From positions 1-16,001 of the forward strand of contig JAJECR010000076.1 in assembly GCA_022821935.1 (NCBI GenBank): a stretch of DNA of 16,001 nt. Reading direction: 5' to 3'. Below are positions 1 through 11,131 of this stretch, in pieces. This DNA comes from Candidatus Latescibacterota bacterium. GTDB lineage: Bacteria > JAAXHH01. How positions within the stretch are numbered: the first letter of the stretch is position 1; each line of letters begins with the position of its first letter. Under the pieces are notes generated by a model. The model had not been told where the DNA came from. It made no database searches and worked only from the letters and a program-made list of their open reading frames with translations. The translations under genes and the position numbers were made by a program.

Positions 1-18
1 ATCGAGGTGGAAGGATAA
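1..18 (+). CDS. rplK: Ribosomal protein L11, 3' end only (partial at window edge)
   Basis: These 18 bases encode the last five residues IEVEG and a TAA stop. They are identical to the end of the full rplK gene at 15571-15996. The five bases after the stop also match those at 15997-16001. The fragment is followed by the normal rplK-rplA spacer, so it is the end of an intact upstream gene cut by the window edge, not a pseudogene. It is best read as the same gene as the copy at the other end of the window, seen twice because the sequence is circular or tandem. Confidence 0.9.
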   Translation: MEVEG

Positions 19-23
19 CCCAG
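1..23. repeat. Terminal direct repeat, left copy
   Basis: The first 23 bases match the last 23 bases of the window exactly. They cover the rplK tail, its TAA stop and five spacer bases. The match is bounded only by the window edges, so the true overlap may be longer. It implies a repeat period of 15,978 bases. Confidence 0.95.
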
Positions 24-45
24 GGAAGCCGCAAGGAGACGGGTC

Positions 46-744
46 ATGAAAAGAGGAAGGCGCTATCTGGCCGCCAGAGAGCAAGTGGAAGCCGGAAAGG
101 AATATCCCCTCGAGGACGCGTTGTCGATTGTCAAGGAGACCTCGAAGACCAAATTCGACGAGACCGTCGAGGTGTCCATGCGGCTGAATGTGGATCCCCG
201 CCACGCGGACCAGATGGTGCGGGGCGCGGTGGCGCTGCCCCATGGAACGGGGAAGGAAACCAGGGTGCTCGTGCTGACGCGGGGCGAAGTGCAGAAAGAC
301 GCCCAGGAAGCCGGCGCGGACTACGTCGGCGCCGACGAGTACATCGAACAGATTGAGAAAGGCTGGACCGAATTCGACGTCGTGATCGCCACGCCCGATA
401 TCATGCGCGACGTGGGCAAGCTGGGACGCGTACTGGGTCCCCGCGGACTCATGCCGAACCCGAAGAGCGGCACGGTTACCTTTGACGTCGGTCCGGCGGT
501 CCGGGAAGTGAAATCCGGACGGATCGAGTACCGCGTGGACCGCGACGGCAACCTGCACGGTGCCGTGGGCAAGGCGTCCTTTTCCGTTCAGCAGTTGAAG
601 GAAAACGCTTCGACGTTCATCGACGCGATCATGCGGGCGAAGCCTGCATCCGCCAAAGGGCAATACGTAAAGCGCCTCACCATCTCGTCTACCATGGGCC
701 CCGGCGTATCGGTCGACCGCCAGGCGGCGACCGTCGAGGCGTAG
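46..744 (+). CDS. rplA: 50S ribosomal protein L1
   Basis: L1 binds 23S rRNA helices 76-78 and forms the mobile L1 stalk that helps deacylated tRNA leave the E site. In well-studied bacteria it also represses its own rplK-rplA mRNA. The 232-residue product has the normal length. It shows the family signature in the middle, with GKLGRVLGPRGLMPNPKSGT near residues 125-144, and the C-terminal part ends in the usual KRLTISSTMGPGV block. The N-terminal MKRGRRY start aligns with the family. ATG 46 is preceded by AAGGAG at 33-38 with seven bases of spacing, which fixes the start. The gene begins 27 bases after the rplK stop, so the two are cotranscribed. No L1 operator could be recognised by eye. Confidence 0.97.
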   Translation: MKRGRRYLAAREQVEAGKEYPLEDALSIVKETSKTKFDETVEVSMRLNVDPRHADQMVRGAVALPHGTGKETRVLVLTRGEVQKDAQEAGADYVGADEYIEQIEKGWTEFDVVIATPDIMRDVGKLGRVLGPRGLMPNPKSGTVTFDVGPAVREVKSGRIEYRVDRDGNLHGAVGKASFSVQQLKENASTFIDAIMRAKPASAKGQYVKRLTISSTMGPGVSVDRQAATVEA

Positions 745-750
745 ATGCGA

Positions 751-768
751 CCACGGCCGGAGCCGTGG
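751..768 (+). promoter_or_regulatory. Hairpin in the rplA-rplJ spacer (possible short L10 leader element)
   Basis: CCACGGC (751-757) and GCCGTGG (762-768) form a seven-pair stem with a four-base loop. It sits just before the rplJ ribosome-binding sequence AAAAGGAG (773-780). In E. coli the L10-L12 complex represses translation by binding an mRNA leader upstream of rplJ, but that leader is much longer than this 46-base spacer. The hairpin is visible; a role in L10 control is inference only. Confidence 0.35.
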
Positions 769-790
769 GTAGAAAAGGAGTCATGCCACC

Positions 791-1330
791 ATGCCGCAGA
801 CGCGTGCCGTTAAAGAGCAGATCGTCGAGGACCTGGCCACGCGATTGAAGGAAACCGACAGCGTGTACCTGGCGGACCTTACCGGCCTGGATGTCGGCGA
901 GGTAACGGAGCTGCGAAGCCAGTTGCGGGCGGAGTCCGTGGAATGCCGCGTGATCAAGAACACGCTTACCCGCCTCGCCGTCGCCGACGCGGGTCTGCCC
1001 GACCTGGGTGAAACCCTGGATGGTCCGACGGCCCTCGTCCTGTCGAACGACCCCGTGGCTCCGGCGAAAGTACTCGTCAATTTCGGCAAGGAACACGAGG
1101 ACCGCCCCCGCATCAAGGGCGGATTGCTGACCGGTGAGATCATCGACGCCGCGCAGGCGGAGACGCTGTCGAAGCTGCCGGGCAGGGATGAGCTGCTGGC
1201 CAAGACGGTCAGTGGCATCGCCGCGCCCATTACGGGCCTGGTATTCACTTTGTCCGGTGTGCTGAGCAGCCTGGTCCGCACCGTTTCGGCCGTTGCGCAG
1301 CAGAAGGCGGCGCAGGAAGGCGGCGAATGA
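791..1330 (+). CDS. rplJ: 50S ribosomal protein L10 (stalk base)
   Basis: L10 anchors the L7/L12 dimers to the GTPase-associated centre of the 50S subunit. The 179-residue product has the normal length. It starts MPQTRAVKEQIVEDLATRL and has the conserved N-terminal rRNA-binding part with ECRVIKNTLTRLA near residues 51-63. The C-terminal helix that binds L12 dimers lies near residues 150-175. Two ATGs lie close together at 783 and 791. The one at 783 is in another frame and is only two bases from the AAAAGGAG site, while ATG 791 has ten bases of spacing and opens the L10 frame. The product is made together with L12 from the next gene and forms a pentameric or heptameric stalk with it. Confidence 0.96.
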   Translation: MPQTRAVKEQIVEDLATRLKETDSVYLADLTGLDVGEVTELRSQLRAESVECRVIKNTLTRLAVADAGLPDLGETLDGPTALVLSNDPVAPAKVLVNFGKEHEDRPRIKGGLLTGEIIDAAQAETLSKLPGRDELLAKTVSGIAAPITGLVFTLSGVLSSLVRTVSAVAQQKAAQEGGE

Positions 1331-1400
1331 ACGCCGCCAGGTATAACCATCAAGAATAACCAGAGGTAGTATTCCTTATTATACAACGGAGGTATGAATC
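1331..1400 (+). promoter_or_regulatory. AT-rich leader of rplL with strong ribosome-binding site
   Basis: The 70-base rplJ-rplL spacer is rich in A and T over 1341-1387, unlike the GC-rich surroundings. It ends in GGAGGT at 1388-1393, seven bases before the rplL ATG. L7/L12 is needed in several copies per ribosome, so an unstructured leader with a strong site is expected to raise translation. A weak internal promoter is possible around the TATTATAC at 1376-1383, but I found no matching -35 element. Confidence 0.4.
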
Positions 1401-1775
1401 ATGGCCGTGTCCGACATCGTAGATCAGATCGAACAGCTGACCGTGCTGGAACTGAATGATCTCGTGAAGACGCTCGAAGACAAGTTCGGTGTTTCCGCCG
1501 CGGCGACGGTGGCGGTCGCCGCGCCCGGCGCCGCGGACGCAGCCGCGCCGGCAGAAGAAGAGAAGGACTCCTTCGACGTCGTGCTGACCGGTTTCGGCGA
1601 CAAGAAGATCCAGGTGATCAAGGTCGTCCGCGCGATAACGGGCCTGGGCCTGAAAGAGGCCAAGGCGCTGGTCGACGGCGTACCCGGCGCGCTGAAGGAG
1701 GGCGTCACGAAAGAGGAAGCCGACGACGTTCAGAAGCAGATCGAAGAAGCAGGCGGAACGGTCGAACTCAAATAG
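1401..1775 (+). CDS. rplL: 50S ribosomal protein L7/L12
   Basis: L7/L12 is the flexible stalk protein that recruits translation factor GTPases such as EF-G and EF-Tu. The 124-residue product has the three family parts. The N-terminal dimerisation region is at about 1-32. The Ala/Pro-rich hinge is at about 33-54. The C-terminal factor-binding domain, from about 55, contains the hallmark KIQVIKVVRAITGLGLKEAK, with VELK at the end. The start is set by GGAGGT at 1388-1393. The overlapping ATG at 1394 is out of frame. The gene sits in the usual place between rplJ and rpoB. Confidence 0.97.
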   Translation: MAVSDIVDQIEQLTVLELNDLVKTLEDKFGVSAAATVAVAAPGAADAAAPAEEEKDSFDVVLTGFGDKKIQVIKVVRAITGLGLKEAKALVDGVPGALKEGVTKEEADDVQKQIEEAGGTVELK

Positions 1776-1899
1776 GCAGGGTGGTAAACCGTATCGGTCC
1801 GCGTGGCGCGCGCGACGGTCCCGTGAACATGCACGGGGCGCCAGCGCCGTTGGTCCACGGGTTCTATTCACCTACCTGCCGAAAGGATGTGGTCAGCCG
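1776..1899 (+). promoter_or_regulatory. Structured rplL-rpoB spacer with competing hairpins
   Basis: CCCGTG (1820-1825) can pair with CACGGG at 1832-1837, extended to eight pairs over 1818-1839. It can instead pair with a second CACGGG at 1856-1861. A GGCG/CGCC-type hairpin (1837-1848) lies between the two. In E. coli the rplL-rpoB interval holds a partial terminator and an RNase III processing site that lower polymerase expression relative to L12. A similar role here is plausible, but there is no T-run, so this is not a simple intrinsic terminator. Confidence 0.45.
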
Positions 1900-5664
<3,765 letters not shown>

Positions 5665-5684
5665 AACGGTTAACACCTCACCCG

Positions 5685-5706
5685 CGGAGTTCCCGATGGG
5701 ACTCCG
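5685..5706 (+). promoter_or_regulatory. Hairpin in the rpoB-rpoC spacer
   Basis: CGGAGT (5685-5690) pairs with ACTCCG (5701-5706), and CCC (5692-5694) with GGG (5698-5700), leaving one bulged T. No T-run follows, so it is unlikely to terminate transcription. It may be a processing or mRNA-stability element in the 99-base spacer. The role is inferred. Confidence 0.35.
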
Positions 5707-5763
5707 GCCGACGACATGCCGACAGAGGCTTGCAATGAAGATAGAGATCAGGAGGTGTCACCA

Positions 5764-8700
5764 GTGGTCGATCTAATGCACACGCAGCCCAAGAACCGCA
5801 GCACGATTCGGATACAGCTGGCCTCCCCCGAAACGATCCGCAGATGGTCCTACGGGGAAGTGACGAAACCGGAAACCATAAACTACCGGACGTTCAAGCC
5901 GGAGCGCGACGGCCTGTTCTGCGAACGCACCTTCGGTCCCGTGAAGGACTGGGAGTGCAACTGCGGTAAATACAAGCGCATCCGGTACCGCGGCGTCATA
6001 TGCGACCGTTGCGGCGTGGAAGTCACCCAGGCGAAGGTGAGGCGGGAGCGGCTCGGACACATCGAGCTGGCCGTTCCGGTATGCCATATCTGGTATTTCA
6101 AATCGCCGCCCAGCCGGATCGGCAACCTGCTGAACCTGTCCATCCGGAACCTGGAAAGAGTGATCTACTACGAGTCCTACGTCATGCTGGACCCGGGAGA
6201 CACCGACTACCAGAAGGGCGAGATCATCGACCAGGATACCTTCATGGACCTCGAAGAGGCGGGGCATGAGTTCGAGGCGGACATGGGCGCCGGCGCCCTC
6301 CGCCGCCTGCTTTCCGAGATCGATATCGAAGAACTGTCCCTCGAACTGCGGACCCGGGTACGGATGGAAACTTCGGTGCAGCGGAAAAACGACGCGCTGA
6401 AGCGGCTGAAAGTGGTCGAGGCTTTTCGCAATTCCAACGGACCGGATACCGACGGCAACCGTCCCGAATGGATGATCATGGAAGTGCTTCCGGTCATCCC
6501 GCCCGACCTGCGGCCGCTCGTGCCCCTGGAAGGCGGCAGGTTCGCCACTTCTGATCTCAACGACCTGTACCGGCGCGTCATCAACCGGAACAACCGGCTG
6601 AAGAAACTGCTGGAGATCCGCGCCCCCGACGTTATCCTCCGCAACGAGAAGCGGATGCTGCAGGAAGCGGTGGACGCGCTGCTCGACAACGGCAGGCGGT
6701 CCCGGGCCGTGCGCGGCGACGGAAACCGCTCGCTCAAGTCCCTTTCCGACCTGCTCAAGGGCAAGCAGGGCCGGTTCCGCCAGAACCTGCTGGGCAAACG
6801 GGTGGACTACTCCGGCCGCTCCGTGATCGTGGTGGAACCCGAGCTGAAGATCCACCAGTGCGGACTGCCCAAGAACATCGCCCTCGAACTCTTCAAGCCT
6901 TTTATCATACAGCGGCTGGAAGACAAGGGGTTCGTGCAGACGGTCAAGAGCGCGAAGAAGATCGTGGAACTAGAGGAGCCCGAGTTATGGGACATCCTCG
7001 AAGAAATCATCAAGTATCATCCTGTCATGCTGAACAGGGCGCCCACGCTGCACAGGCTGGGCATCCAGGCTTTCATGCCCGTGCTCGTGGAAGGCAAGGC
7101 CATCCGCATCCACCCCCTCGTGTGCGAGGCCTTCAACGCGGACTTCGACGGCGATCAGATGCCGGTGCACGTCCCCATGTCCTTCGAGGCCCAGATCGAG
7201 GCCCGGGTGCTGATGCTGTCCTCCAACAACATCCTCGATCCGAAGAACGGCCAGCCGATCTGCGCGCCGAGCAAAGACATCGTGCTCGGATGCTACTACC
7301 TGACCAAGGAGCTCGAGGGCTGCCGGGGCGAAGGGAAGGCTTTCGCGAGCGAGTCCGAGGCCATGCTCGCCCACGACAACGACCTCGTGGACCTGCACGC
7401 CGTCATCAAGCTGCGCCTGGACGGCAAGATGATCGAAACGACCGTCGGCCGGGTCATCTTCAACCAGATCCTGCCGCCGGAAATCGGCTTCCAGAACGAA
7501 GTGTTCGACAACAAGGCCATCCGGAACATGGTGGCCGACGTCTACCGGCAACTGGGCAATTACCGCACCTGCCTGCTCCTCGACGAGGTCAAGCGCCTGG
7601 GCTTTCACTACGCGACCCTTTCGGGCCTGACCTCCGGTATCGACGACGTCGTCATTCCGGATGAAAAGGAAGAGATGATCCGGGACGCCGAGGCCGAGGT
7701 GAGGTCCATCCAGGATCAGTACGAAGGCCACGCCATTACCGAGGGCGAGCGGTACAACAAGGTGATCGACGTGTGGCAGCATACCCGGACCAAGCTGAAC
7801 GAAATCGTCGAGACCACGCTGGCCGAAGCGGACGACGGCTTCAATCCCTTCTACATGATGATGGCGTCGGGCGCGCGGAGCAAGCTGGACCAGGTGGGCC
7901 AGCTCTGCGGTATGCGCGGCCTCATGGCCAAGCCCCAGCGGAAAGTCGTCGGCCAGATCGGCGAGTACATCGAAACGCCCATCCTGTCCAATCTCAAGGA
8001 AGGACTGACGGTACTCGAGTATTTCACTTCCAGCCACGGCGGCCGCAAGGGTCTCGCCGACACGGCCCTCAAGACCGCCGACGCCGGATACCTTACCCGC
8101 CGGCTGGTGGACGTGGCGCAGAACGTGATCATCACCGAGGCCGACTGCGGCACGATCCGCGGCATCGAAATCGGCGCCCTGAAAGAGGGCGAGAACGTCA
8201 TGGAACCGCTGGGCGACCGCGTACTGGGCCGGGTCGTGATGGACGACATATACGACCCCATCACGCGGGAACTGCTGACGGCGGGCGGCGAAGAGATCAA
8301 CGAGGAAGTCGCCGACCTCATCGAACAGCGCGGCGGCGTTCAGTACTCCTCCGATCCGGATGCGGAAATGAGCGAAACCGTGCATATCCGGTCCGTGCTG
8401 ACCTGCGAGACCAAGCGCGGCGTGTGCGCCCGCTGCTACGGCCGGAACCTCGCCACGGGCACGATGGTGGAAATGGGCGAGGCCGTCGGCGTCATGGCGG
8501 CGCAGAGCATCGGCGAGCCCGGGACGCAGCTGACGCTTCGCACCTTCCATATCGGCGGGATCGCGAGCCGGGACGCCACGCAGAACAAGATTACCACGAA
8601 GCAGGCGGGCAAGGCCGTCTTCACCGCGGTCGAAACCGTCACCCAGGAGAACGGCGCCCAGGTCGTCATCGGCCGGGCCGGTGAGATCACCATCCTGGAC

Positions 8701-9990
8701 GCCGACGGCAACCGGCGGGCCCATTTCTTCATCCCCTACGGAGCGGTCATGCTCACGACGGACGGCGAATCCGTGGAGGAGAACCAGGCCCTCTTCGAGT
8801 GGAACCCCTACAACATCCCGATCATCGCCGTGCAGGCCGGATACGTGCAACTGGAAGACGTGGTGGCTGGCGAGACGCTGCGCGAGCAGCTGGACGACAC
8901 CACGGGCATGCGCCAGAAGGTGATCACGGAAAACCGGGGACAGCAGGCGCTTCATCCCCGCATCTATATCGCGGGCGCCAAGGGCAAGAGAAAAGACGAA
9001 TACAACCTGCCCACCGGCGCCCATCTGCTCGTTACCGAGTTTACGGACCAGAGCAACACCGAGCGCAGCTACGTGCAGCCCGGTACGGTCCTCGCGCGCA
9101 TCCCGCGCTCCATCGGAAGGACCCGGGACATCACCGGTGGCCTGCCGCGCGTCGCCGAACTATTCGAGGCGCGCAAGCCCCGCGATCCCGCCACGGTGGC
9201 GAAGGTGGACGGCGTCGTGAAGGTCGCCGGCATCGTCCGGCGCTCCCATCGCCTCCTCGTACGGGCCGACGACGGATCGGAACAGGAATACCTGATTCCC
9301 CAGGGCCGGCACTTGAGCGTGCGCGACGGCGACCGGGTACAGGCGGGAGAACCCCTGTCCGAAGGTTCGATCGACCCCCACGACATCCTGGAAATCCAGG
9401 GCGTGAACGCCGTGCAGGAATACCTGGTCAACCAGATCCAGGAAGTCTACCGCATGCAGGGCGTGAGCATCAACGACAAGCACGTGGAAGTCATCGTGCG
9501 CCAGATGCTCCAGAAGGTCAAGGTGGACGATCCGGGCGACACGGAGTTTCTCAAGGGCGAGGAAGTGGACCGCAGCCGTTTCCAGTCGGAGAACGACCGC
9601 GTGCTGCGCGAAGGCGGCGACCCGGCGACGAATCAGCCGCTGCTGCAGGGTATCGCCAAGGCGGCGCTCAGTACGGAGAGCTTCGTATCCGCCGCCGCTT
9701 TCCAGGAAACGACCCGCGTGCTGACTCAGGCGGCCATAGAGGGCAAGAGAGACGCGCTCCTCGGCCTGAAGGAAAACGTCATCATGGGTCACCTGATTCC
9801 GGCGGGCACCGGGCTCGACCGGTACAGCCAGATGCGGCTTGTAGACGAAGAGGGCAATGAGATCGAGCCGCCATCGATAGAGGTGGAACCCCTTTTCGAC
9901 GCGGAATCGGTGAACGGCGACGCGGAGACCGGAACCGGAACGCTGCCGAACGTGGCAGAGGCCGAGCCCCCGCCCGTCGAAACAGTGTGA
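5764..9990 (+). CDS. rpoC: RNA polymerase beta' subunit
   Basis: RpoC carries the catalytic magnesium site of RNA polymerase. I place the start at GTG 5764, because AGGAGGTG (5750-5757) lies at ideal spacing. The in-frame ATG at 5716 has no such site and the ATG at 5776 is too far downstream. This gives 1408 residues. The N-terminal zinc site is Cys65, 67, 80 and 83. The active-site motif NADFDGDQM is at 458-466, with Asp460, 462 and 464. The second zinc site is Cys795, 881, 888 and 891. The trigger loop LTLRTFHIGGIASR is followed by an insertion of about 165 residues (about 942-1109), matching the SI3 insertion of Gracilicutes polymerases. The protein ends in an acidic, proline-rich tail of about 45 residues. 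An unusual proline (467) directly follows NADFDGDQM, where Ala is usual. Confidence 0.98.
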   Translation: MVDLMHTQPKNRSTIRIQLASPETIRRWSYGEVTKPETINYRTFKPERDGLFCERTFGPVKDWECNCGKYKRIRYRGVICDRCGVEVTQAKVRRERLGHIELAVPVCHIWYFKSPPSRIGNLLNLSIRNLERVIYYESYVMLDPGDTDYQKGEIIDQDTFMDLEEAGHEFEADMGAGALRRLLSEIDIEELSLELRTRVRMETSVQRKNDALKRLKVVEAFRNSNGPDTDGNRPEWMIMEVLPVIPPDLRPLVPLEGGRFATSDLNDLYRRVINRNNRLKKLLEIRAPDVILRNEKRMLQEAVDALLDNGRRSRAVRGDGNRSLKSLSDLLKGKQGRFRQNLLGKRVDYSGRSVIVVEPELKIHQCGLPKNIALELFKPFIIQRLEDKGFVQTVKSAKKIVELEEPELWDILEEIIKYHPVMLNRAPTLHRLGIQAFMPVLVEGKAIRIHPLVCEAFNADFDGDQMPVHVPMSFEAQIEARVLMLSSNNILDPKNGQPICAPSKDIVLGCYYLTKELEGCRGEGKAFASESEAMLAHDNDLVDLHAVIKLRLDGKMIETTVGRVIFNQILPPEIGFQNEVFDNKAIRNMVADVYRQLGNYRTCLLLDEVKRLGFHYATLSGLTSGIDDVVIPDEKEEMIRDAEAEVRSIQDQYEGHAITEGERYNKVIDVWQHTRTKLNEIVETTLAEADDGFNPFYMMMASGARSKLDQVGQLCGMRGLMAKPQRKVVGQIGEYIETPILSNLKEGLTVLEYFTSSHGGRKGLADTALKTADAGYLTRRLVDVAQNVIITEADCGTIRGIEIGALKEGENVMEPLGDRVLGRVVMDDIYDPITRELLTAGGEEINEEVADLIEQRGGVQYSSDPDAEMSETVHIRSVLTCETKRGVCARCYGRNLATGTMVEMGEAVGVMAAQSIGEPGTQLTLRTFHIGGIASRDATQNKITTKQAGKAVFTAVETVTQENGAQVVIGRAGEITILDADGNRRAHFFIPYGAVMLTTDGESVEENQALFEWNPYNIPIIAVQAGYVQLEDVVAGETLREQLDDTTGMRQKVITENRGQQALHPRIYIAGAKGKRKDEYNLPTGAHLLVTEFTDQSNTERSYVQPGTVLARIPRSIGRTRDITGGLPRVAELFEARKPRDPATVAKVDGVVKVAGIVRRSHRLLVRADDGSEQEYLIPQGRHLSVRDGDRVQAGEPLSEGSIDPHDILEIQGVNAVQEYLVNQIQEVYRMQGVSINDKHVEVIVRQMLQKVKVDDPGDTEFLKGEEVDRSRFQSENDRVLREGGDPATNQPLLQGIAKAALSTESFVSAAAFQETTRVLTQAAIEGKRDALLGLKENVIMGHLIPAGTGLDRYSQMRLVDEEGNEIEPPSIEVEPLFDAESVNGDAETGTGTLPNVAEAEPPPVETV

Positions 9991-10013
9991 CGACGGCAGA
10001 CGCAGCCGAAGAC

Positions 10014-10050
10014 CGGGCGCCGCCGGAGTTATGAGCGGCGCTCGTTTTTT
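10014..10050 (+). terminator. Intrinsic terminator after rpoC
   Basis: GCGCCGC (10017-10023) pairs with GCGGCGC (10035-10041). Outer C-G, G-C and G-T pairs extend the stem to 10014 and 10044. The loop is 11 bases and six T residues follow at 10045-10050. This is a textbook Rho-independent terminator, 24 bases after the rpoC stop. It separates the rpoBC unit from the str operon. Confidence 0.85.
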
Positions 10051-10090
10051 AACAAAAACGCTTGACACAGTCTGCGGTTCTATGTAAATT
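10045..10090 (+). promoter_or_regulatory. Strong sigma70-type promoter of the str operon (rpsL)
   Basis: A perfect -35 box TTGACA at 10062-10067 is followed after exactly 17 bases by TAAATT at 10085-10090 as the -10 box. The preceding TATG adds a partial extended -10 character. The A/T tract at 10045-10058 directly upstream looks like an UP element for the alpha-subunit C-terminal domain. Transcription would start near 10097, giving an rpsL leader of about 97 bases. It is the best promoter in the window. Confidence 0.8.
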
Positions 10091-10193
10091 TCACGACCTG
10101 TGGCTTTTGGGAGAAAACCGCTCTGTCCGGACCTCGAAAAACCACGCTTTACGCACTGAGGCGGACCGGCGGAACAGGGAAGGTTGGACGGAA

Positions 10194-10565
10194 ATGCCGA
10201 CAATAAACCAGCTTATTCGCCACGGCCGGAAGAAGGCGCAGCGAAAGACGAAATCACCCGCGTTGCGCGGAAGTCCCCAGAAACGGGGCAACTGCCTGCA
10301 GGTGAAGACGCAGACGCCCAAGAAGCCGAACTCGGCGTTAAGGAAAATCGCCCGCGTCCGCCTGATGAACGGCATCGAGGCCACCTGCTATATCCCGGGC
10401 GAAAGCCATAACCTGCAGGAGCATAACATCGTCCTGGTCCGGGGCGGGCGGGTGAAGGACCTGCCCGGCGTGCGGTACCATATCATCCGTGGCGCGCTGG
10501 ACGCCAGCGGAGTGCCCGACAGGCGCAACGGCCGGTCGAAATACGGAACCAAGAAACCCAAGTAG
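10194..10565 (+). CDS. rpsL: 30S ribosomal protein S12
   Basis: S12 sits at the decoding centre of the 30S subunit and affects accuracy and translocation. The 123-residue product starts MPTINQLIRHGRKK and contains the signature TPKKPNSALRK (41-51) and RGGRVKDLPGVRYH (83-96). Lys43 and Lys88 match the two lysines (K42 and K87 in mature E. coli numbering) whose mutation gives streptomycin resistance or dependence. Both are present here, so the sequence is of the sensitive type. Asp89 is the site methylthiolated by RimO in E. coli. The open frame runs further upstream, but only ATG 10194 gives an S12 N-terminus and has a GGGAAGG site before it. It is the first gene after the str promoter. Confidence 0.97.
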   Translation: MPTINQLIRHGRKKAQRKTKSPALRGSPQKRGNCLQVKTQTPKKPNSALRKIARVRLMNGIEATCYIPGESHNLQEHNIVLVRGGRVKDLPGVRYHIIRGALDASGVPDRRNGRSKYGTKKPK

Positions 10566-10584
10566 GCTGAAGAAAGCTCAGCCT
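10564..10584 (+). promoter_or_regulatory. Hairpin spanning the rpsL stop, upstream of rpsG (possible S7 control site)
   Basis: AGGCTGA (10564-10570) and TCAGCCT (10578-10584) form a perfect seven-pair stem with a seven-base loop. The left arm begins inside the rpsL stop codon, and the right arm ends shortly before the GGGGAG site of rpsG. In E. coli, S7 represses by binding a structure between rpsL and rpsG. The position fits such a role, but the spacer here is only 37 bases and no similarity to the E. coli site was shown. Confidence 0.45.
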
Positions 10585-10602
10585 GCCGGCGGGGAGTACG
10601 AG

Positions 10603-11073
10603 ATGGCAAGAAGGAAAGAAGTCGTAAGACGGGAGCCGGAACCGGACTGGAAATACAACAGCGTCCTGGTGTCCAAGTTCATCAACGGACTGATGCGCAA
10701 GGGGAAGAAGAGCGTCGCGGAACGCGTATTCTACCAGGCGCTCGATCTGATCGAAGAACGGACCGGTCAGGAACCGCTGCCCGTGTTCGAGAAGGCGATC
10801 AAGATCGTGGGACCCGTCGTGCACGTCAAATCCCGCCGGGTAGGTGGTTCGACCTACCAGGTACCCGTGGAAGTGAGGGACGACCAGCAGCGGGCCATGG
10901 CGATACGCTGGATCATCGACGCCGCCCGGGCCCGTTCGGAGAAAAACATGTACGAGTGCCTGGCCGGGGAGTTCAGCGCCGCGGCCAAAGGGGAGGGCGC
11001 CGCCGTCCGCCGCAAGGAAGAAACCTACCGGATGGCGGAAGCGAACCGGGCCTTTGCCCATTACAGGTGGTAG
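10603..11073 (+). CDS. rpsG: 30S ribosomal protein S7
   Basis: S7 starts assembly of the 30S head by binding the 3' domain of 16S rRNA and lines the E site. The 156-residue product has the normal length. It starts MARRKEV and carries the typical FINGLMRKGKKSVAERVFYQAL near 26-47, RVGGSTYQVPVEV near 78-91, and the C-terminal RKEETYRMAEANRAFAHYRW. The open frame extends upstream into rpsL, but ATG 10603 with GGGGAG at 10591-10596 gives the family start. It is the second gene of the str operon. The following 80-base gap holds hairpins before fusA. Confidence 0.97.
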   Translation: MARRKEVVRREPEPDWKYNSVLVSKFINGLMRKGKKSVAERVFYQALDLIEERTGQEPLPVFEKAIKIVGPVVHVKSRRVGGSTYQVPVEVRDDQQRAMAIRWIIDAARARSEKNMYECLAGEFSAAAKGEGAAVRRKEETYRMAEANRAFAHYRW

Positions 11074-11105
11074 AGACGTATCGATATCACGTCGAAACAG
11101 TAAAA

Positions 11106-11131
11106 ACGGATCATCCCTCGCGATGATCCGT
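11106..11131 (+). terminator. Hairpin before fusA (terminator-like or attenuator)
   Basis: CGGATCATC (11107-11115) and GATGATCCG (11122-11130) form a perfect nine-pair stem with a six-base loop. A flanking A-T pair extends it. The sequence has an A-run upstream (11102-11106) and only a weak TACTTTA downstream, so termination would be partial at best on either strand. It lies 23 bases before the fusA start and may tune fusA expression or block RNA decay. A smaller hairpin, GACGT/ACGTC (11075-11093), lies just before it. Confidence 0.5.

Noticed and set aside
5716..5763. rpoC start at ATG 5716
   Set aside because: The strong AGGAGGTG site at 5750-5757 lies inside this extension and points to GTG 5764. 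The extra residues have no similarity to RpoC N-termini.
6985..9024. Very long antisense reading frame (679 codons) opposite rpoC, and similar long antisense frames opposite rpoB, fusA and rplL
   Set aside because: The + strand proteins are unmistakable RNA polymerase and translation proteins. GC-rich third codon positions keep antisense frames open. The antisense products have no recognisable domain and no convincing start sites.
10062..10193. Upstream extension of rpsL and of rpsG (from 10489)
   Set aside because: The rpsL extension covers the promoter itself, and the rpsG extension lies within rpsL. Family N-termini and ribosome-binding sites support ATG 10194 and ATG 10603.
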